DNA from: an uncultured Roseovarius sp.
GTDB lineage: Bacteria; Pseudomonadota; Alphaproteobacteria; Rhodobacterales; Rhodobacteraceae
Assembly: GCA_947497295.1 (NCBI GenBank)
Contig: CANMFU010000008.1
Span: 62,001-126,000 of the forward strand
Length of the DNA: 64,000 bases
Direction of reading: 5' to 3'
Shown: positions 20,597 to 30,346 of the stretch, piece after piece
Position numbering within the stretch: the stretch's first letter is position 1
Layout of the letters: each line of letters begins with the position of its first letter
Translations under genes and position numbers: made by a program
Notes under the pieces: generated by a model
The model's database searches: none
What the model was told of the DNA's origin: nothing
Seen by the model: only the letters and a program-made list of their open reading frames with translations

Positions 20597-20662
20597 GCGC
20601 AAACGCGTTTCTGCCGCAACGATCTTCGATATGCTGCCACGAGCACTGGAGTATTTGCAACA

Positions 20663-21121
20663 ATGTCCCTTGATTCCATAGACCGCCGCCTGCTGGCCGT
20701 CCTGCAAAAAAGTGGTCGGATGTCCAATTCTGACTTGGCAGAAAAGGTGAACCTGTCGGCCAGCGCTTGCCATCGGCGTGTACAACGGTTGGAAGCTGAC
20801 GGATTTATTGCCGGATACGTCGCGTTGCTGGATCCGCGCAAGATGGGTGTACCGACCACCGTTTTCGTGGAAATCACCCTGTCAACGCAGGCCGACGAGG
20901 TGCTCAACGCTTTCGAGAAGGCCGTCGCGCGCGTGCCCGATGTGCTGGAATGTCACCTGACGGCGGGCACTGCCGATTACATCCTGAAGATCGTCGCCGA
21001 GGACACCGACGATTTCGCCCGCATTCACCGGCAGTATCTGACCCGGCTGCCGGGCGTCGCCAAGATGCAGAGCAGTTTTGCACTGCGCACGGTGTGCAAC
21101 ACGACGGCGCTGCCGGTTTGA
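20663..21121 (+). CDS. Lrp/AsnC-family regulator, probable regulator of ald
   Basis: The 152-residue protein has an N-terminal helix-turn-helix (DLAEKVNLSASACHRRVQRL) and a C-terminal RAM amino-acid-sensing domain (VFVEITLSTQ through DDFARIHRQYLTRLPGV). It is divergent from alanine dehydrogenase, the arrangement seen for AldR regulators that sense alanine. The length is typical. Alanine as effector is inferred from the neighbour. Confidence 0.9.
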   Translation: MSLDSIDRRLLAVLQKSGRMSNSDLAEKVNLSASACHRRVQRLEADGFIAGYVALLDPRKMGVPTTVFVEITLSTQADEVLNAFEKAVARVPDVLECHLTAGTADYILKIVAEDTDDFARIHRQYLTRLPGVAKMQSSFALRTVCNTTALPV

Positions 21122-21283
21122 GGGGAGGACGTGGGAGGCTGCGAGGTCTGATATGCGGACAAAGCCGCCATTTGCGCAACGTCCGCTTTATGGGCATGAT
21201 GTTGCAGCACGATGTCCTAGTTGACTCAACAGTTGTGCAAGATACTGTTTTTGAAAGTCGCGACCTCTGCACACTGCATAATT

Positions 21284-21313
21284 TTGACCCTGATCGCTAA
21301 ATTTCAGTTAGTA
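21284..21313 (+). promoter_or_regulatory. Candidate promoter of the AT-rich membrane protein gene
   Basis: TTGACC (21284-21289) and TTAGTA (21308-21313) are separated by 18 bp, 33 bp upstream of the ATG. The surrounding 225-bp region between the Lrp gene and this gene shows no other clear element. Confidence 0.35.
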
Positions 21314-21346
21314 TTGCGATTGGATTCATTTCTCCGGGGAACCTGT

Positions 21347-21991
21347 ATGGGCGAAGATAAGATAAATGAGGATCGTGCATTTGAATTTTTAAAGATCTCT
21401 TTCACCGACGCGCGCGGGGAAATCATGGCTCGTCTAGCAATGCGTGAGAAAATCGTTGAGGTCTATCTGGTTACTTCAATTTCTCTGATGGGAGCATTGT
21501 TAGTCGCCGCACGACTTCTTCCAGATATGCCCATCGTCGTTTACATTGTGGCTCCAACTTTATCGCTGTCGATGTCTATGCTGATTAGGTCTCACTATGT
21601 TGCAATGGAAAAATTGTCTGAATTCCTCAGGTATGATATAAATAAGGAACTGATAGCTCTAGGTGCGTGGAATCCCTATTGGGACTACTCCAATCGCAAA
21701 GGAAATACCGGTATAGGGACTTCATTGGACAAAACACGATCTCGATGGCTTGCACATGCCGTATCGATGCATGCTCCAAGCGCGATTTCCATGTCGTTCT
21801 TCTTTTACTTTGCATTCGATTTCGGGAACTCAAGCGTAACGTGGATTGGCGCCTTGTGGTCATTAAACGCTTTCGCTTTCTATACTGCGTCAGGAATATT
21901 TGCCTATGCCATTTGGTGCACATTTTGCACTTTAACAATTCGAAAAGACGACGACGCGCCTGCCGTTCCAACTTGGTTCAATCAAAGTTGA
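21347..21991 (+). CDS. Uncharacterised four-helix membrane protein, AT-rich orphan
   Basis: I do not recognise this 214-residue protein. It has a hydrophilic acidic N terminus (about residues 1-40) and two hydrophobic helices around EVYLVTSISLMGALLV and PIVVYIVAPTLSLSMSM. A charged loop of about 55 residues follows (EKLSEFLRYDINKELIALG, then WNPYWDYSN), then two further helices around SAISMSFFFYFAF and WIGALWSLNAFAFYTASGIF, and a short charged tail. The base composition is clearly more AT-rich than all neighbours and codon choice differs, suggesting horizontal acquisition. The ATG at 21347 follows GGGGA. No neighbour gives functional context. Confidence 0.7.
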   Translation: MGEDKINEDRAFEFLKISFTDARGEIMARLAMREKIVEVYLVTSISLMGALLVAARLLPDMPIVVYIVAPTLSLSMSMLIRSHYVAMEKLSEFLRYDINKELIALGAWNPYWDYSNRKGNTGIGTSLDKTRSRWLAHAVSMHAPSAISMSFFFYFAFDFGNSSVTWIGALWSLNAFAFYTASGIFAYAIWCTFCTLTIRKDDDAPAVPTWFNQS

Positions 21992-22094
21992 GTGGAAAAC
22001 TTTATAATGCCTGCTCGTTATCGGCAGGAGACCGGATGTTCGCCGCAACCTGAAGAATGACCACTATGGGCTCCAAGCCGACACTCGCTCGCTA

Positions 22095-22126
22095 CAAAAA
22101 AGGCCCTGGCATTTACGCCAGGGCCT
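22095..22126 (-). terminator. Rho-independent terminator of pnp
   Basis: A perfect 9-bp stem, GGCCCTGGC with GCCAGGGCC, encloses a 6-base loop. On the minus strand it is followed by a run of T (AAAAAA on the plus strand at 22095-22100). It lies 25 bp beyond the pnp stop. Confidence 0.9.
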
Positions 22127-22151
22127 CCGTTTTGAGTGTAGAAACGCTCTA

Positions 22152-24293
22152 TCAGGCGTCGTCTTTTTCCTTGGAATCGGCGGATATTTCCTCGCCCGTC
22201 TCCTGATCGACCACTTTCATCGACAGGCGCACCTTGCCGCGATCGTCAAAGCCCAGAAGCTTGACCTTCACGTCCTGGCCTTCCTTCAGCACGTCTGAAG
22301 GATGGTTCAGACGGCGGTTTTCGATCTGGCTGACATGCACCAGCCCGTCACGCTTGCCGAAGAAGTTCACAAACGCGCCGAAATCGACGATCTTGACGAC
22401 CTTGCCATCGTAAACTTGGCCTTCTTCCGGCTCGGCCACGATCGACCAGATCATGTCATAGGCCTTCTTGATGGCCTCGCCGTTGGGCGATGCGATCTTG
22501 ATCACGCCTTCGTCGTTGATATCGACCTTGGCGCCCGACACTTCGACGATCTCGCGGATGACCTTGCCGCCGGATCCGATGACTTCACGGATTTTGTCCG
22601 TGGGGATCTGCATCGTCTCGATACGCGGGGCGTGGACCGAGAATTCCTGCGCGCCGGTCAGCGCCTTGGACATCTCGTTCAGGATGTGAATCCGTCCGTC
22701 CTTGGCTTGCGCGAGGGCCTTCTTCATGATCTCGGGCGTGATGCCTGCGATCTTGATGTCCATCTGAAGGGACGTGATGCCCTTTTCAGTGCCGGCCACC
22801 TTGAAATCCATGTCGCCGAGGTGATCCTCGTCGCCCAGGATATCGGTCAGAACGGCATATTCGCCGTCCTCTTCCATGATCAAGCCCATGGCAACGCCGG
22901 CCACGGCCGCCTTCAGCGGAACGCCCGCATCCATCATCGACAGCGACCCGCCGCAGACCGATGCCATCGAGCTGGAGCCGTTGGATTCCGTGATCTCAGA
23001 CACAACGCGGATCGTGTAGGGGAAATCCGTCGCCGCAGGCAGAACCGCCTGAAGCGCGCGCCACGCCAGCTTGCCGTGACCCACCTCACGGCGGCCCGGA
23101 GGGCCCACGCGGCCGGCTTCGCCAACCGAATAGGGAGGGAAGTTGTAATGCAGCAGGAAGTTGGATTTGAAGTTGCCATATAGCGCATCGACGAACTGCT
23201 CATCATCGCCGGTGCCCAGCGTGGTCACAACTAGACCCTGCGTTTCGCCGCGTGTGAACAGCGCCGAGCCATGCGTGCGGGGCAGAAGGCCGGTCTGGCT
23301 GACGATCGGGCGCACGGTGTCCAGAGCGCGGCCATCGATCCGCTTGCCGGTCTTGACAACATCGCCGCGCAGAACCGCTGCTTCCAGCTTTTTCAGGGCC
23401 GAGCCGAGGTTTGGATCTTCCAGTTGCTCGTCAGACAGCGATGCCTTGATCGCATCCTTGGCCGCCGAAACCGCGCTGGTGCGCTCCTGCTTGTCGGTGA
23501 CCGCGTAGGCGTCGCGAATCTTGTCCTCGCCCGCAGCTTTGACAGCGGCGTAGAGGTCCGAATAATCGGCAGGCTGGAAATCGAACGGCTCTTTCGCGGA
23601 CGCTTCGGCCAGTTCGATGATCAGGTCGATCACCGGCTGAATCTGCTCATGCGCGAAGGTCACCGCGCCCAGCATTTCGTCTTCGGTCAGCTCGTAGGCT
23701 TCGGATTCGACCATCATCACGGCGTCTTTGGTGCCGGCGACAACCAGATCAAGGCGCTGATCGGGGTTGTTTTTCAGGTCGTGCATGTCGTCGACGGTCG
23801 GATTCAGGATGTAATCGCCACCCTCATATCCGACGCGGCAGGCAGCAATCGGCCCACGGAACGGCGCGCCCGAAATCGTCAGCGCAGCCGAGGCGGCGAT
23901 CATCGCGACCATGTCGGGATCGTTGACCAGATCGTGCGACAGGACCGTGCACATCACCAGCGTTTCGTTCTTGAAACCGGGGACAAACAGCGGGCGGATC
24001 GGGCGGTCGATCAGACGCGCGGTCAGCGTCTCTTTTTCCGACGGGCGCGCCTCACGCTTGAAAAAGCCGCCGGGCACCTTGCCGGCCGCATAATATTTCT
24101 CTTGGTAGTGCACCGTCAGCGGGAAGAAATCCATTCCCGGCTTGGGTGCTTTGGCGAATGTCACGTTGGCCATGACGCTGGTTTCGCCCAGCGTGGCGAT
24201 GACCGAGCCGTCCGCCTGACGGGCAACCTTGCCCGTTTCCAGTGTCAGCGTCTCTTCGCCCCACTGGATCGATTTTTTCACTTCGTTGAACAT
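22152..24293 (-). CDS. pnp: Polynucleotide phosphorylase
   Basis: The 713-residue 3'-5' phosphorolytic exoribonuclease is a core of RNA turnover and the degradosome. Two RNase PH domains flank an all-helical linker, followed by a KH domain with [11 protein letters not shown] and a C-terminal S1 domain with [19 protein letters not shown]. The catalytic second RNase PH core includes [19 protein letters not shown]. The tail is acidic and lysine-rich. Normally the gene lies directly behind rpsO; here a divergently oriented hydrolase gene separates them, so pnp must have its own promoter in the 242-bp gap 24294-24535. Confidence 0.97.
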   Translation of the reverse strand: MFNEVKKSIQWGEETLTLETGKVARQADGSVIATLGETSVMANVTFAKAPKPGMDFFPLTVHYQEKYYAAGKVPGGFFKREARPSEKETLTARLIDRPIRPLFVPGFKNETLVMCTVLSHDLVNDPDMVAMIAASAALTISGAPFRGPIAACRVGYEGGDYILNPTVDDMHDLKNNPDQRLDLVVAGTKDAVMMVESEAYELTEDEMLGAVTFAHEQIQPVIDLIIELAEASAKEPFDFQPADYSDLYAAVKAAGEDKIRDAYAVTDKQERTSAVSAAKDAIKASLSDEQLEDPNLGSALKKLEAAVLRGDVVKTGKRIDGRALDTVRPIVSQTGLLPRTHGSALFTRGETQGLVVTTLGTGDDEQFVDALYGNFKSNFLLHYNFPPYSVGEAGRVGPPGRREVGHGKLAWRALQAVLPAATDFPYTIRVVSEITESNGSSSMASVCGGSLSMMDAGVPLKAAVAGVAMGLIMEEDGEYAVLTDILGDEDHLGDMDFKVAGTEKGITSLQMDIKIAGITPEIMKKALAQAKDGRIHILNEMSKALTGAQEFSVHAPRIETMQIPTDKIREVIGSGGKVIREIVEVSGAKVDINDEGVIKIASPNGEAIKKAYDMIWSIVAEPEEGQVYDGKVVKIVDFGAFVNFFGKRDGLVHVSQIENRRLNHPSDVLKEGQDVKVKLLGFDDRGKVRLSMKVVDQETGEEISADSKEKDDA

Positions 24294-24535
24294 CTATCGT
24301 TTCCTATCTGGAGGCATACCAGACCCCTGTCCGGCCCTCCGTTACACTGGCGGCCCCATTGCCGCCGACCCCAATCATCATGCTTTCCAGGTGCCGGGGA
24401 CATGGCACGCAGTCTCAGATGGGCGGGCTATACAGGAAAGTCCGGCGGTAGGGAACCATTCAGTGATTGTGGAACAAACGGCGAGCGCATAGCCTTTGGC
24501 GGCGACGAATTTCCATAAGAAAGGAGTACGACATC

Positions 24536-25561
24536 ATGCGTTTTCTAAGTGGGTACCTGGCGTTGGTGGCAATTGCAGGGGCCGGAACGGCAATGGCCGA
24601 AATAGACCTGCCCGAAACATTCGATTACATGGGCCCGACGGTTCAAACCATCACGGTCGAGGGCGGGCGGCAAGTCGCCTATGTCGATACCGGGCCGACG
24701 GATGGCAAGGCAGTCCTTTTTCTCGGCGGCACCGGCACCAGCGCGGCCGTCACCCGGCTCACCGACTTCCTGCGCGGGATGCGCGAAGACCTGAACCTGC
24801 GCCTGATCTCGGTTGGTCGTGCAGGTTTCGGTCAGTCCGATCCCGCCGAGGACTGGACCTTCGACGACTATGCGGCCGAAGCCGAACAGGTCCTTGATGA
24901 ACTGGGCATCGGGGAGGTTTCCGTCATGGCGATTTCGGGCGGCGGTCCCTACAGCGCTGCGTTCGCGGCGCGCAATCCCGAACGCATTCGCTCGATACAC
25001 CTCGCGGCGGCGACGTCCTTGGCAACGCGATCCAGCCTTTGCGATGCCCCTCCGGAAAAAATGAAGGAAACCATGGACGATTACGCAGCCCACCCGCTGA
25101 AATGGTGGGCCTTTCCCGAAGACAGCCCGACCCATCGCATCCCCGGTTTTGCCTCGGCAGCGGGCGATGATGGCGCGCGCACGTTCGGAATGGCCGGCCA
25201 AAAGGGAAGCGGCGCGGCAGAGGTCGCCGAATATCGTCGTTATTGCGACCTGTCCTTGCCGGATGTGTCACAGGTCGAGGCGCCGGTTTACATCTATCAG
25301 GGCGGCCTGGATACGCTGGTCACACCGGTCCACGCCGATCGGTGGGAGCAGGTCTATCCCAACATCGCAGCGCGTCGCGATTACCCCGAAGGGGGTCATG
25401 ACGTGCAGTACCGGCACTGGGATCAGATCCTTGTAGACATGGCGGGCATGGGCGACGAGCTTGTCGTCTGCATGAACGGCGAGTCAAAGCTGGTGCCGAC
25501 GGGAGACGGAGACACGGCCATCGGAAATGGTGCGACCTTGGGAATCTGCGCCTGGCAATAG
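24536..25561 (+). CDS. Secreted alpha/beta-fold hydrolase
   Basis: The 341-residue protein has a signal peptide (RFLSGYLALVAIAGAGTAMA) and an alpha/beta hydrolase fold. The oxyanion region is FLGGTGTSAAVT. The nucleophile elbow MAISGGGPYSAA has serine 134, with alanine replacing the first glycine of G-x-S-x-G. The acid is probably the aspartate in GGLDTLVTP and the histidine lies in EGGHDVQYRHW. Four cysteines may form disulphides in the periplasm. The substrate is unknown. An AAGGAG site precedes the ATG. Its position, plus-strand between rpsO and pnp on the minus strand, suggests insertion into a conserved operon. Confidence 0.82.
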   Translation: MRFLSGYLALVAIAGAGTAMAEIDLPETFDYMGPTVQTITVEGGRQVAYVDTGPTDGKAVLFLGGTGTSAAVTRLTDFLRGMREDLNLRLISVGRAGFGQSDPAEDWTFDDYAAEAEQVLDELGIGEVSVMAISGGGPYSAAFAARNPERIRSIHLAAATSLATRSSLCDAPPEKMKETMDDYAAHPLKWWAFPEDSPTHRIPGFASAAGDDGARTFGMAGQKGSGAAEVAEYRRYCDLSLPDVSQVEAPVYIYQGGLDTLVTPVHADRWEQVYPNIAARRDYPEGGHDVQYRHWDQILVDMAGMGDELVVCMNGESKLVPTGDGDTAIGNGATLGICAWQ

Positions 25562-25610
25562 GCCGCGTTGCCTGAAACAGGCGCAGGAACAAGGCGCATT
25601 GCCAAACGAC

Positions 25611-25640
25611 AAACGCCCGCTTTTCAAGCGGGCGTTTTTC
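25611..25640 (+). terminator. Terminator after the secreted hydrolase
   Basis: AAACGCCCGC pairs with GCGGGCGTTT around a 7-base loop and runs into TTTTTC on the plus strand. On the minus strand it could also stop rpsO read-through, although the T tract there is interrupted. Confidence 0.88.
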
Positions 25641-25680
25641 TGGAAGTCCACTGCAACAGGGTGCGGGATCCTTCAGCTTG

Positions 25681-25701
25681 CGTTCAAACCCTGTTTGAAC
25701 G
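25681..25701 (-). repeat. Hairpin abutting the rpsO stop codon
   Basis: CGTTCAAA and TTTGAACG are perfect 8-bp arms around a 5-base loop, directly adjoining the rpsO stop codon. No T tract follows on the minus strand, so it may be a 3'-end protecting or RNase-processing stem rather than a terminator. Confidence 0.5.
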
Positions 25702-25971
25702 TTAGCGGCGGATGCCCAGACGCTTGATCAGGTCCTGATAGCGGGCCTCGTCCTTGGACTTGGTATAGTCCAGCAGCTTGCGGCGCAGGGCGACCATTTT
25801 CAGAAGGCCACGGCGGCCGTGGTTGTCCTTCTTGTGGGTCTTGAAATGCTCGGTCAGGGTGGTGATCCGCGAGGTGAGGATGGCAACCTGGACTTCTGGC
25901 GAACCGGTGTCGCCTTCCTTGGTTGCGAATTCCTTCATCAGGCGGTGCTTTTCTTCGACTGTGATCGACAT
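25702..25971 (-). CDS. rpsO: 30S ribosomal protein S15
   Basis: This is an 89-residue primary rRNA-binding protein of the small subunit. The S15 signature is complete: [43 protein letters not shown] and the C terminus [22 protein letters not shown] precedes the ATG. In most proteobacteria it is followed directly by pnp; here a hairpin and an opposite-strand gene intervene. Confidence 0.98.
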   Translation of the reverse strand: MSITVEEKHRLMKEFATKEGDTGSPEVQVAILTSRITTLTEHFKTHKKDNHGRRGLLKMVALRRKLLDYTKSKDEARYQDLIKRLGIRR

Positions 25972-26112
25972 CGGTGTCTCCTTGTATCAACGGTTGCGGG
26001 CACAAGCCGGGATGTCGTCCAGCAAGGTCCATAGAGAATCTGCGCCAAGACCAGTAGCCAGGCGCATCGGCGGCGTATAGGGGAATTTGATGCGCTTGAA
26101 AAGAGGCCTGCG

Positions 26113-27285
26113 CTACAGAATCGCGCCGACTGGCAGCAGACTGGACCCGATCAACGTGATGTGCCCGGAATTTAACCCCGCCGCATTATTCACCGCGGCG
26201 ATCGCAACACCGTTCAGCATAATATGCTGAATGCTATCATCCTCCGGATCTGGCGCCAAATCGACGTCAGGCGCGTCATTCTCGAGATCATTGAAGATCA
26301 CCATCAGCGTATCTTCGTCCGGTTCAAAATCGAGAATCTGCGCCTGATGATCCGCGCTCAGCCATTCGCCCAGCAGCATCGTGTCAGCGCCAGCGCCGCC
26401 GGTGACGATATCCCCTGCGCCAGCCGTAATCAGATCGTTGCCGCCGCCCCCGTTAAGATAATCCGTGACGTCGGTATCGCTCCAGTCGTCGCTGTCGGTA
26501 TCATCCTCAAATCCGGAGATCGTATCGTCGCCCCAGCCACCAAACAGGACGTCGTGGCCTGCCCCGCCGCGCAGCGCATCGTCGCCCAGACCGCCATGCA
26601 GCGCATCGGAACCTGTGCCGCCATCCAGCGCGTCATCGCCATCGCCGCCAACCATGCTGTCGTCTCCGGCACCGCCGAGCAGCGTGTCGTCATCGCCGTG
26701 CCCGAACATCGCGTCGTCGCCGTCACCGCCGTGCATGATGTCATCGTCCGCGCCCCCGTGCAGAGTATCGTCTCCGCCATTACCGGTCAGCCTGTCAGCG
26801 CCCAACGCGCCCCAAAGCTCGTCATCATCTTCGGCCCCAGTCATGGTGTCGTCACCGTCGTAGCCATTGGCGACATCCACCGCGTCCGATCCGTCGATGC
26901 GATCATCGCCTGATGTTCCAACAACGACCCGTTCGGCCGTCTCAGACATATCTTCCGGCACAGTCTCGGCGTTGGTGTCTGCCGCGATGTTCTGGCCTAA
27001 ATCTGACAACCCGGTATCTGCCGCGCCCTCACCGACGTCACCTGCTGGTGATGCGGCGATCTCCACCACCGCGCTTTCCGGGACATTTGCAAGCGCGCCC
27101 GTGCCGATAAAATCCATGATGCTGGCCCCGGTGCCCGGCGCCTCCGCCTCCGACACTTTGGCATCGCTCATGTCCTGATCGTGAATATCCTGCGCGGCAA
27201 GCTCTTCCTCGTCGTCCTCGCCCATCCCGACAAATGCGGTCGCGCCCAGCGCCATCATGCCAAAAAGGCCAGCAAGCAAAAGCAT
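26113..27285 (-). CDS. Membrane-anchored acidic RTX-repeat (hemolysin-type calcium-binding) protein
   Basis: The 390-residue protein starts with a single hydrophobic helix (MLLLAGLFGMMALGATAFV), followed by an extremely acidic segment (EDDEEELAAQD). From about residue 125 to 258 it carries roughly a dozen RTX nonapeptides of the GGxGxDxLx type, such as HGGDGDDAMFG and LGGAGDDSM. A C-terminal folded segment ends with GSSLLPVGAIL. RTX repeats bind calcium outside the cytoplasm. The helix without a clear cleavage site suggests it stays anchored in the inner membrane rather than being exported by a type I system. I chose the ATG at 27285 because the anchor starts there. It lies between DUF1643 and rpsO, an odd place for such a gene. 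Confidence 0.75.
   Translation of the reverse strand: MLLLAGLFGMMALGATAFVGMGEDDEEELAAQDIHDQDMSDAKVSEAEAPGTGASIMDFIGTGALANVPESAVVEIAASPAGDVGEGAADTGLSDLGQNIAADTNAETVPEDMSETAERVVVGTSGDDRIDGSDAVDVANGYDGDDTMTGAEDDDELWGALGADRLTGNGGDDTLHGGADDDIMHGGDGDDAMFGHGDDDTLLGGAGDDSMVGGDGDDALDGGTGSDALHGGLGDDALRGGAGHDVLFGGWGDDTISGFEDDTDSDDWSDTDVTDYLNGGGGNDLITAGAGDIVTGGAGADTMLLGEWLSADHQAQILDFEPDEDTLMVIFNDLENDAPDVDLAPDPEDDSIQHIMLNGVAIAAVNNAAGLNSGHITLIGSSLLPVGAIL
26512..26913 (-). repeat. RTX nonapeptide-coding repeat tract
   Basis: About 400 bp of imperfect 27-bp tandem units encode the glycine-aspartate nonapeptides of the RTX protein. This tract explains the local repetitiveness and is prone to length variation by slippage. 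Confidence 0.8.
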
Positions 27286-27359
27286 GTCACCAATTCCAAT
27301 TACCCGCAGCGATGATGCGCCGCCCGTTACCGCAGTAACAGAAATTTCCGTACGAAGGG

Positions 27360-27881
27360 TTAACGGATGTGCAAAATATCCCACATAGTCGGCTGTAATG
27401 CGTAGGCGACATAAAGCGGATGGCGCGGGTGTCCATCTTTGGTCAGGCCCAGATGATGCACCTGGCGCCCCGTTGCCGCCAGCAGAGCCGTTACATCTGC
27501 GCCCCGATTCAAATGAGCGCCATGCGCGCCCCATGCAGCGACGATGGTGTCGGCCCAAGTGCAGCCTTCAAGGATGGCGGTATCATTGACAGGGCCAACC
27601 GGATCGGCGGCAGCGCGCATCGCCTGCGGATCGGTGTCGCGCCAGGCAAATATGTTCGTCACCCGAAATGCCCCAAAGCCCAGCGCACGCGCCCGGCGCT
27701 CGCAGCGTTCGACCGTGGGATCGTTCTGTTGCTCGGTCGCGGTCGAAGGGTTCAGCATGATGAAATGGGCGCGCTTGCCGCCTTCGTCCCAGACCCGGGT
27801 CAGGGCATACCGGTAGCGCTCGCAACCCGAGTAGATGGCGGTCGATGCGGCGTCGCCCTTTTGATGGCTGCGAGTGATCAC
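27360..27881 (-). CDS. DUF1643 domain-containing protein
   Basis: The 173-residue cytoplasmic protein has the DUF1643 pattern: [35 protein letters not shown], then [12 protein letters not shown] and VAAWGAHG. The molecular function of the family is not known. The start is a GTG whose last two bases lie in the truB stop (GTGA overlap), so translation is coupled to the pseudouridine synthase. A role around tRNA or ribosome maturation would be guilt by association only. Confidence 0.85.
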   Translation of the reverse strand: MITRSHQKGDAASTAIYSGCERYRYALTRVWDEGGKRAHFIMLNPSTATEQQNDPTVERCERRARALGFGAFRVTNIFAWRDTDPQAMRAAADPVGPVNDTAILEGCTWADTIVAAWGAHGAHLNRGADVTALLAATGRQVHHLGLTKDGHPRHPLYVAYALQPTMWDILHIR

Positions 27882-28789
27882 ATCGGAGCCACGAACACAC
27901 GAGACGGGTGCAGTTCGCCGGCCTTGTAGATGCCCACGGCGATGGCGCGCCCGTCCAGAGAGGCCCAGGCTTCATCGCCATACTCGGCGTCACCGGGATA
28001 GACCATGCCGGGATTGCCATTACGCAGCCTGGCGGCACCTTCGGGAGTGCAGCGCAGTTCGGGCAGGTCGGTCAGACCCGCTTCCAGCGGCAGGATATGC
28101 GCGTCCAGGCTGGGATCGTGTGCCAGTTCGTCGATCTTATCCAGCGTCAGACCGTCCGTGGCCTCGAACGGGCCGGACCAGACACGGCGCAGCCAAGTGA
28201 CATGCCCCTTGCAGCCCAGCTTATCACCCAAATCACGGGCAATGGCGCGCACATAGCCGCCTTTGCCACAGACCATTTCCAGCACGGCGCGATCAGCATC
28301 CGGGCGGTCCACCAGCAGCAGCTCCTCCACCCAAAGAGGGCGCGCGGCCAGCGTCACATCCTCGCCGTCGCGGGCCAGTTTGTAGGCGCGTTGGCCGTCA
28401 ATCTTCACGGCGGAGAATTTGGGCGGCACCTGCATGATGTCACCCACGAAGCGGTGCAGCGACTCTGTAATTTCGGCGTCCGTCGGGCGGGTCTCGCTGG
28501 TTGCGATCACCTCCCCCTCGGCATCGTCGGTATTGGTGGAGGCGCCAAAGCGCACCTCGAACTTATATGCCTTCAGTGCGTCGGTGATGTAGGGCACCGT
28601 CTTGGTCGCCTCGCCCAGCGCGACGGCCAGAACGCCGGTTGCCTCGGGGTCCAGCGTGCCGGCATGGCCGGCCTTTTTGGCCTGAAGCGCCCAGCGCACC
28701 TTGTTCACGACCGAGGTCGATGTGATGCCGGCAGGTTTGTCCACCACCAGCCAGCCGGAAATGTCGCGACCCTTGCGCTTGCGTGCCAT
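27878..28789 (-). CDS. truB: tRNA pseudouridine(55) synthase
   Basis: The 303-residue enzyme modifies U55 in the T loop of tRNAs. The catalytic aspartate lies in [20 protein letters not shown]. The N terminus reads [19 protein letters not shown] and the segment [14 protein letters not shown] belongs to the RNA-binding core. I chose the ATG at 28789 because AGGGGA lies 8 bases upstream; upstream in-frame starts give a non-conserved leader. It is part of the rbfA-truB-rpsO-pnp neighbourhood. Confidence 0.96.
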   Translation of the reverse strand: MARKRKGRDISGWLVVDKPAGITSTSVVNKVRWALQAKKAGHAGTLDPEATGVLAVALGEATKTVPYITDALKAYKFEVRFGASTNTDDAEGEVIATSETRPTDAEITESLHRFVGDIMQVPPKFSAVKIDGQRAYKLARDGEDVTLAARPLWVEELLLVDRPDADRAVLEMVCGKGGYVRAIARDLGDKLGCKGHVTWLRRVWSGPFEATDGLTLDKIDELAHDPSLDAHILPLEAGLTDLPELRCTPEGAARLRNGNPGMVYPGDAEYGDEAWASLDGRAIAVGIYKAGELHPSRVFVAPM

Positions 28790-28862
28790 CGGTTTGTCCC
28801 CTTGCATCAGGTTGCGGGGGCTAGCCCAAGGCCCCGCGGCTGTCAATCGCGCGCGCCCTTTG

Positions 28863-30245
28863 TCAACCGCGCGTCAGCCACTGTGACGGCACCCGCACCG
28901 GCGCCCCGCCCAGCGTACCCAGCCCGACGGACCGCACTGCGATCAGCGCCAGCCAGGCGCTGACCAGATTGGCGGTAAGCGCGGCAATGATCATCCCCTC
29001 GAACCCCGCGACCTGCACGCCCAGCCATGTCAGCGGTACATAAAGCGCAAAGATACGCGCACCGCTCAGGCTCATCGACCACAGCGCGCGGTCGCGCGCA
29101 TTCATCGCCGCGTTCGAGGTGATCAGGATGCCAAAGCCCAGATAGCCCCAGCTGGCGATGCGCAGATAGCTGGCGGTATATCCCTGCGCCTCGCTGCCCG
29201 AAGTCATCAGCGCCGCGACCGGCCCGGCAAACAGCGCCAGGAACACCGCCACGGCAATACCGATCGCCGCCACCGACAGATGCGTCAGGCGCAGGCCCGC
29301 CCGCGCGCGGGCATGATCGCCCGCGCCCCATGCCTGCCCCACCACCGGCCCGATCCCCGACGACAGCGCCAGCATCGGCACCACCAGCACGCCCTGCACC
29401 CGAGTCGCCGCACCAAAGCCGGCAACAGCCGTGTCGCCGATGCCGGCCACAAAGCCGGTCACAATCGCCATGCCCAGCGGATTGATCGCATTCGACATCG
29501 CCGCAGGCGCGCCCACGCGGATGATGCGGCGCATGGATTCGCGCGCCCTTAGCCACGGCGCCGCCTTCAGTTGCAGCACACCGCCATAGGACGCGAACGC
29601 GATCAGCCCCGTGGCCGAGCATATGCGCGCGGTCAGCGTGGCGACGCCCGCGCCGTCCATGCTCATCGCCGGAAAGGGTCCCAGCCCGAAGATCAGCACC
29701 GGGTCCAGCCCGATATTCAGCAGCGCCTGAAGCAGCATCGCGGTGGCGGCCACGCCGCTGCGCCCGCTGGCGCGGAACACCGCATTCAGCGCCATGCTGG
29801 TCACCAGAAACGGAAAGCTGAGGCACCAGAACCGCATATAGCCAAGGATCGCGGCCAGCACCTCGCCCTCCGCCCCCATGGCGGCAAATAGATACGGGGC
29901 CACCAACCAAATCACCACCGCCAGCGCACAGGACAACGCCAGTGCCAGCGTCATGGCGTGCAATGTCATGCGGCGGCGCTGATCCTCGTCCTCGCCCCGG
30001 CCAATCGCCTGACTGATCACCGTATTGGTCCCAGCCGACAGCCCGATAGACAGCGATGTCAGCGCCGTCATCACCGGAAAGGCAAAACCAATCCCCGCAA
30101 GCGATACCGCCCCGTCCCGCGCCAGAAAAAATGCGTCGGCCAGACCGACGCTCAGCACGCCAAGGATGCCAATCGTCATCGGTGCACTGACGGACCACAG
30201 CGCGCGGCCAACCGGACCGTCATTCAGCGTCTTTTGCGCGGTCAT
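28863..30245 (-). CDS. MATE-family multidrug efflux transporter
   Basis: The 460-residue protein has twelve predicted membrane helices in two six-helix halves. MATE hallmarks include [25 protein letters not shown] near helix 1-2, QAIGRGEDE in the first loop and [18 protein letters not shown] in the equivalent place of the second half. It would export cationic drugs or metabolites in exchange for H+ or Na+. An AAGGA site precedes the ATG. It sits between the DUF2233 gene and truB on the same strand, splitting rbfA from truB. Confidence 0.93.
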   Translation of the reverse strand: MTAQKTLNDGPVGRALWSVSAPMTIGILGVLSVGLADAFFLARDGAVSLAGIGFAFPVMTALTSLSIGLSAGTNTVISQAIGRGEDEDQRRRMTLHAMTLALALSCALAVVIWLVAPYLFAAMGAEGEVLAAILGYMRFWCLSFPFLVTSMALNAVFRASGRSGVAATAMLLQALLNIGLDPVLIFGLGPFPAMSMDGAGVATLTARICSATGLIAFASYGGVLQLKAAPWLRARESMRRIIRVGAPAAMSNAINPLGMAIVTGFVAGIGDTAVAGFGAATRVQGVLVVPMLALSSGIGPVVGQAWGAGDHARARAGLRLTHLSVAAIGIAVAVFLALFAGPVAALMTSGSEAQGYTASYLRIASWGYLGFGILITSNAAMNARDRALWSMSLSGARIFALYVPLTWLGVQVAGFEGMIIAALTANLVSAWLALIAVRSVGLGTLGGAPVRVPSQWLTRG

Positions 30246-30346
30246 TGTCGTAATCCTTGCGGCAAATCAATCAAAGGCGGCGCCCGTCGGGGGCGACGTC
30301 TGTGCCTACCTAAGGCGATTGCCAGAAAATCCCAGAACGTGTCACG

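Noticed and set aside
24294-24535. Possible small gene or RNA in the pnp-hydrolase gap
   Set aside because: No good start with ribosome binding site, no terminator and no conserved motif; I regard it as promoter space for the two divergent genes.
26512-26913. Tandem repeats that could suggest a CRISPR or minisatellite
   Set aside because: They have no unique spacers and encode in-frame RTX nonapeptides.
27286-27558. N-terminal extension of the RTX protein by about 91 residues
   Set aside because: The extension is Arg/Cys-rich, overlaps the DUF1643 gene and lacks a ribosome binding site; the anchor helix starts at 27285.
28843-30198. 451-codon same-strand frame overlapping the MATE gene
   Set aside because: It is a shifted frame of the MATE transporter, glycine- and arginine-rich and without membrane helices.
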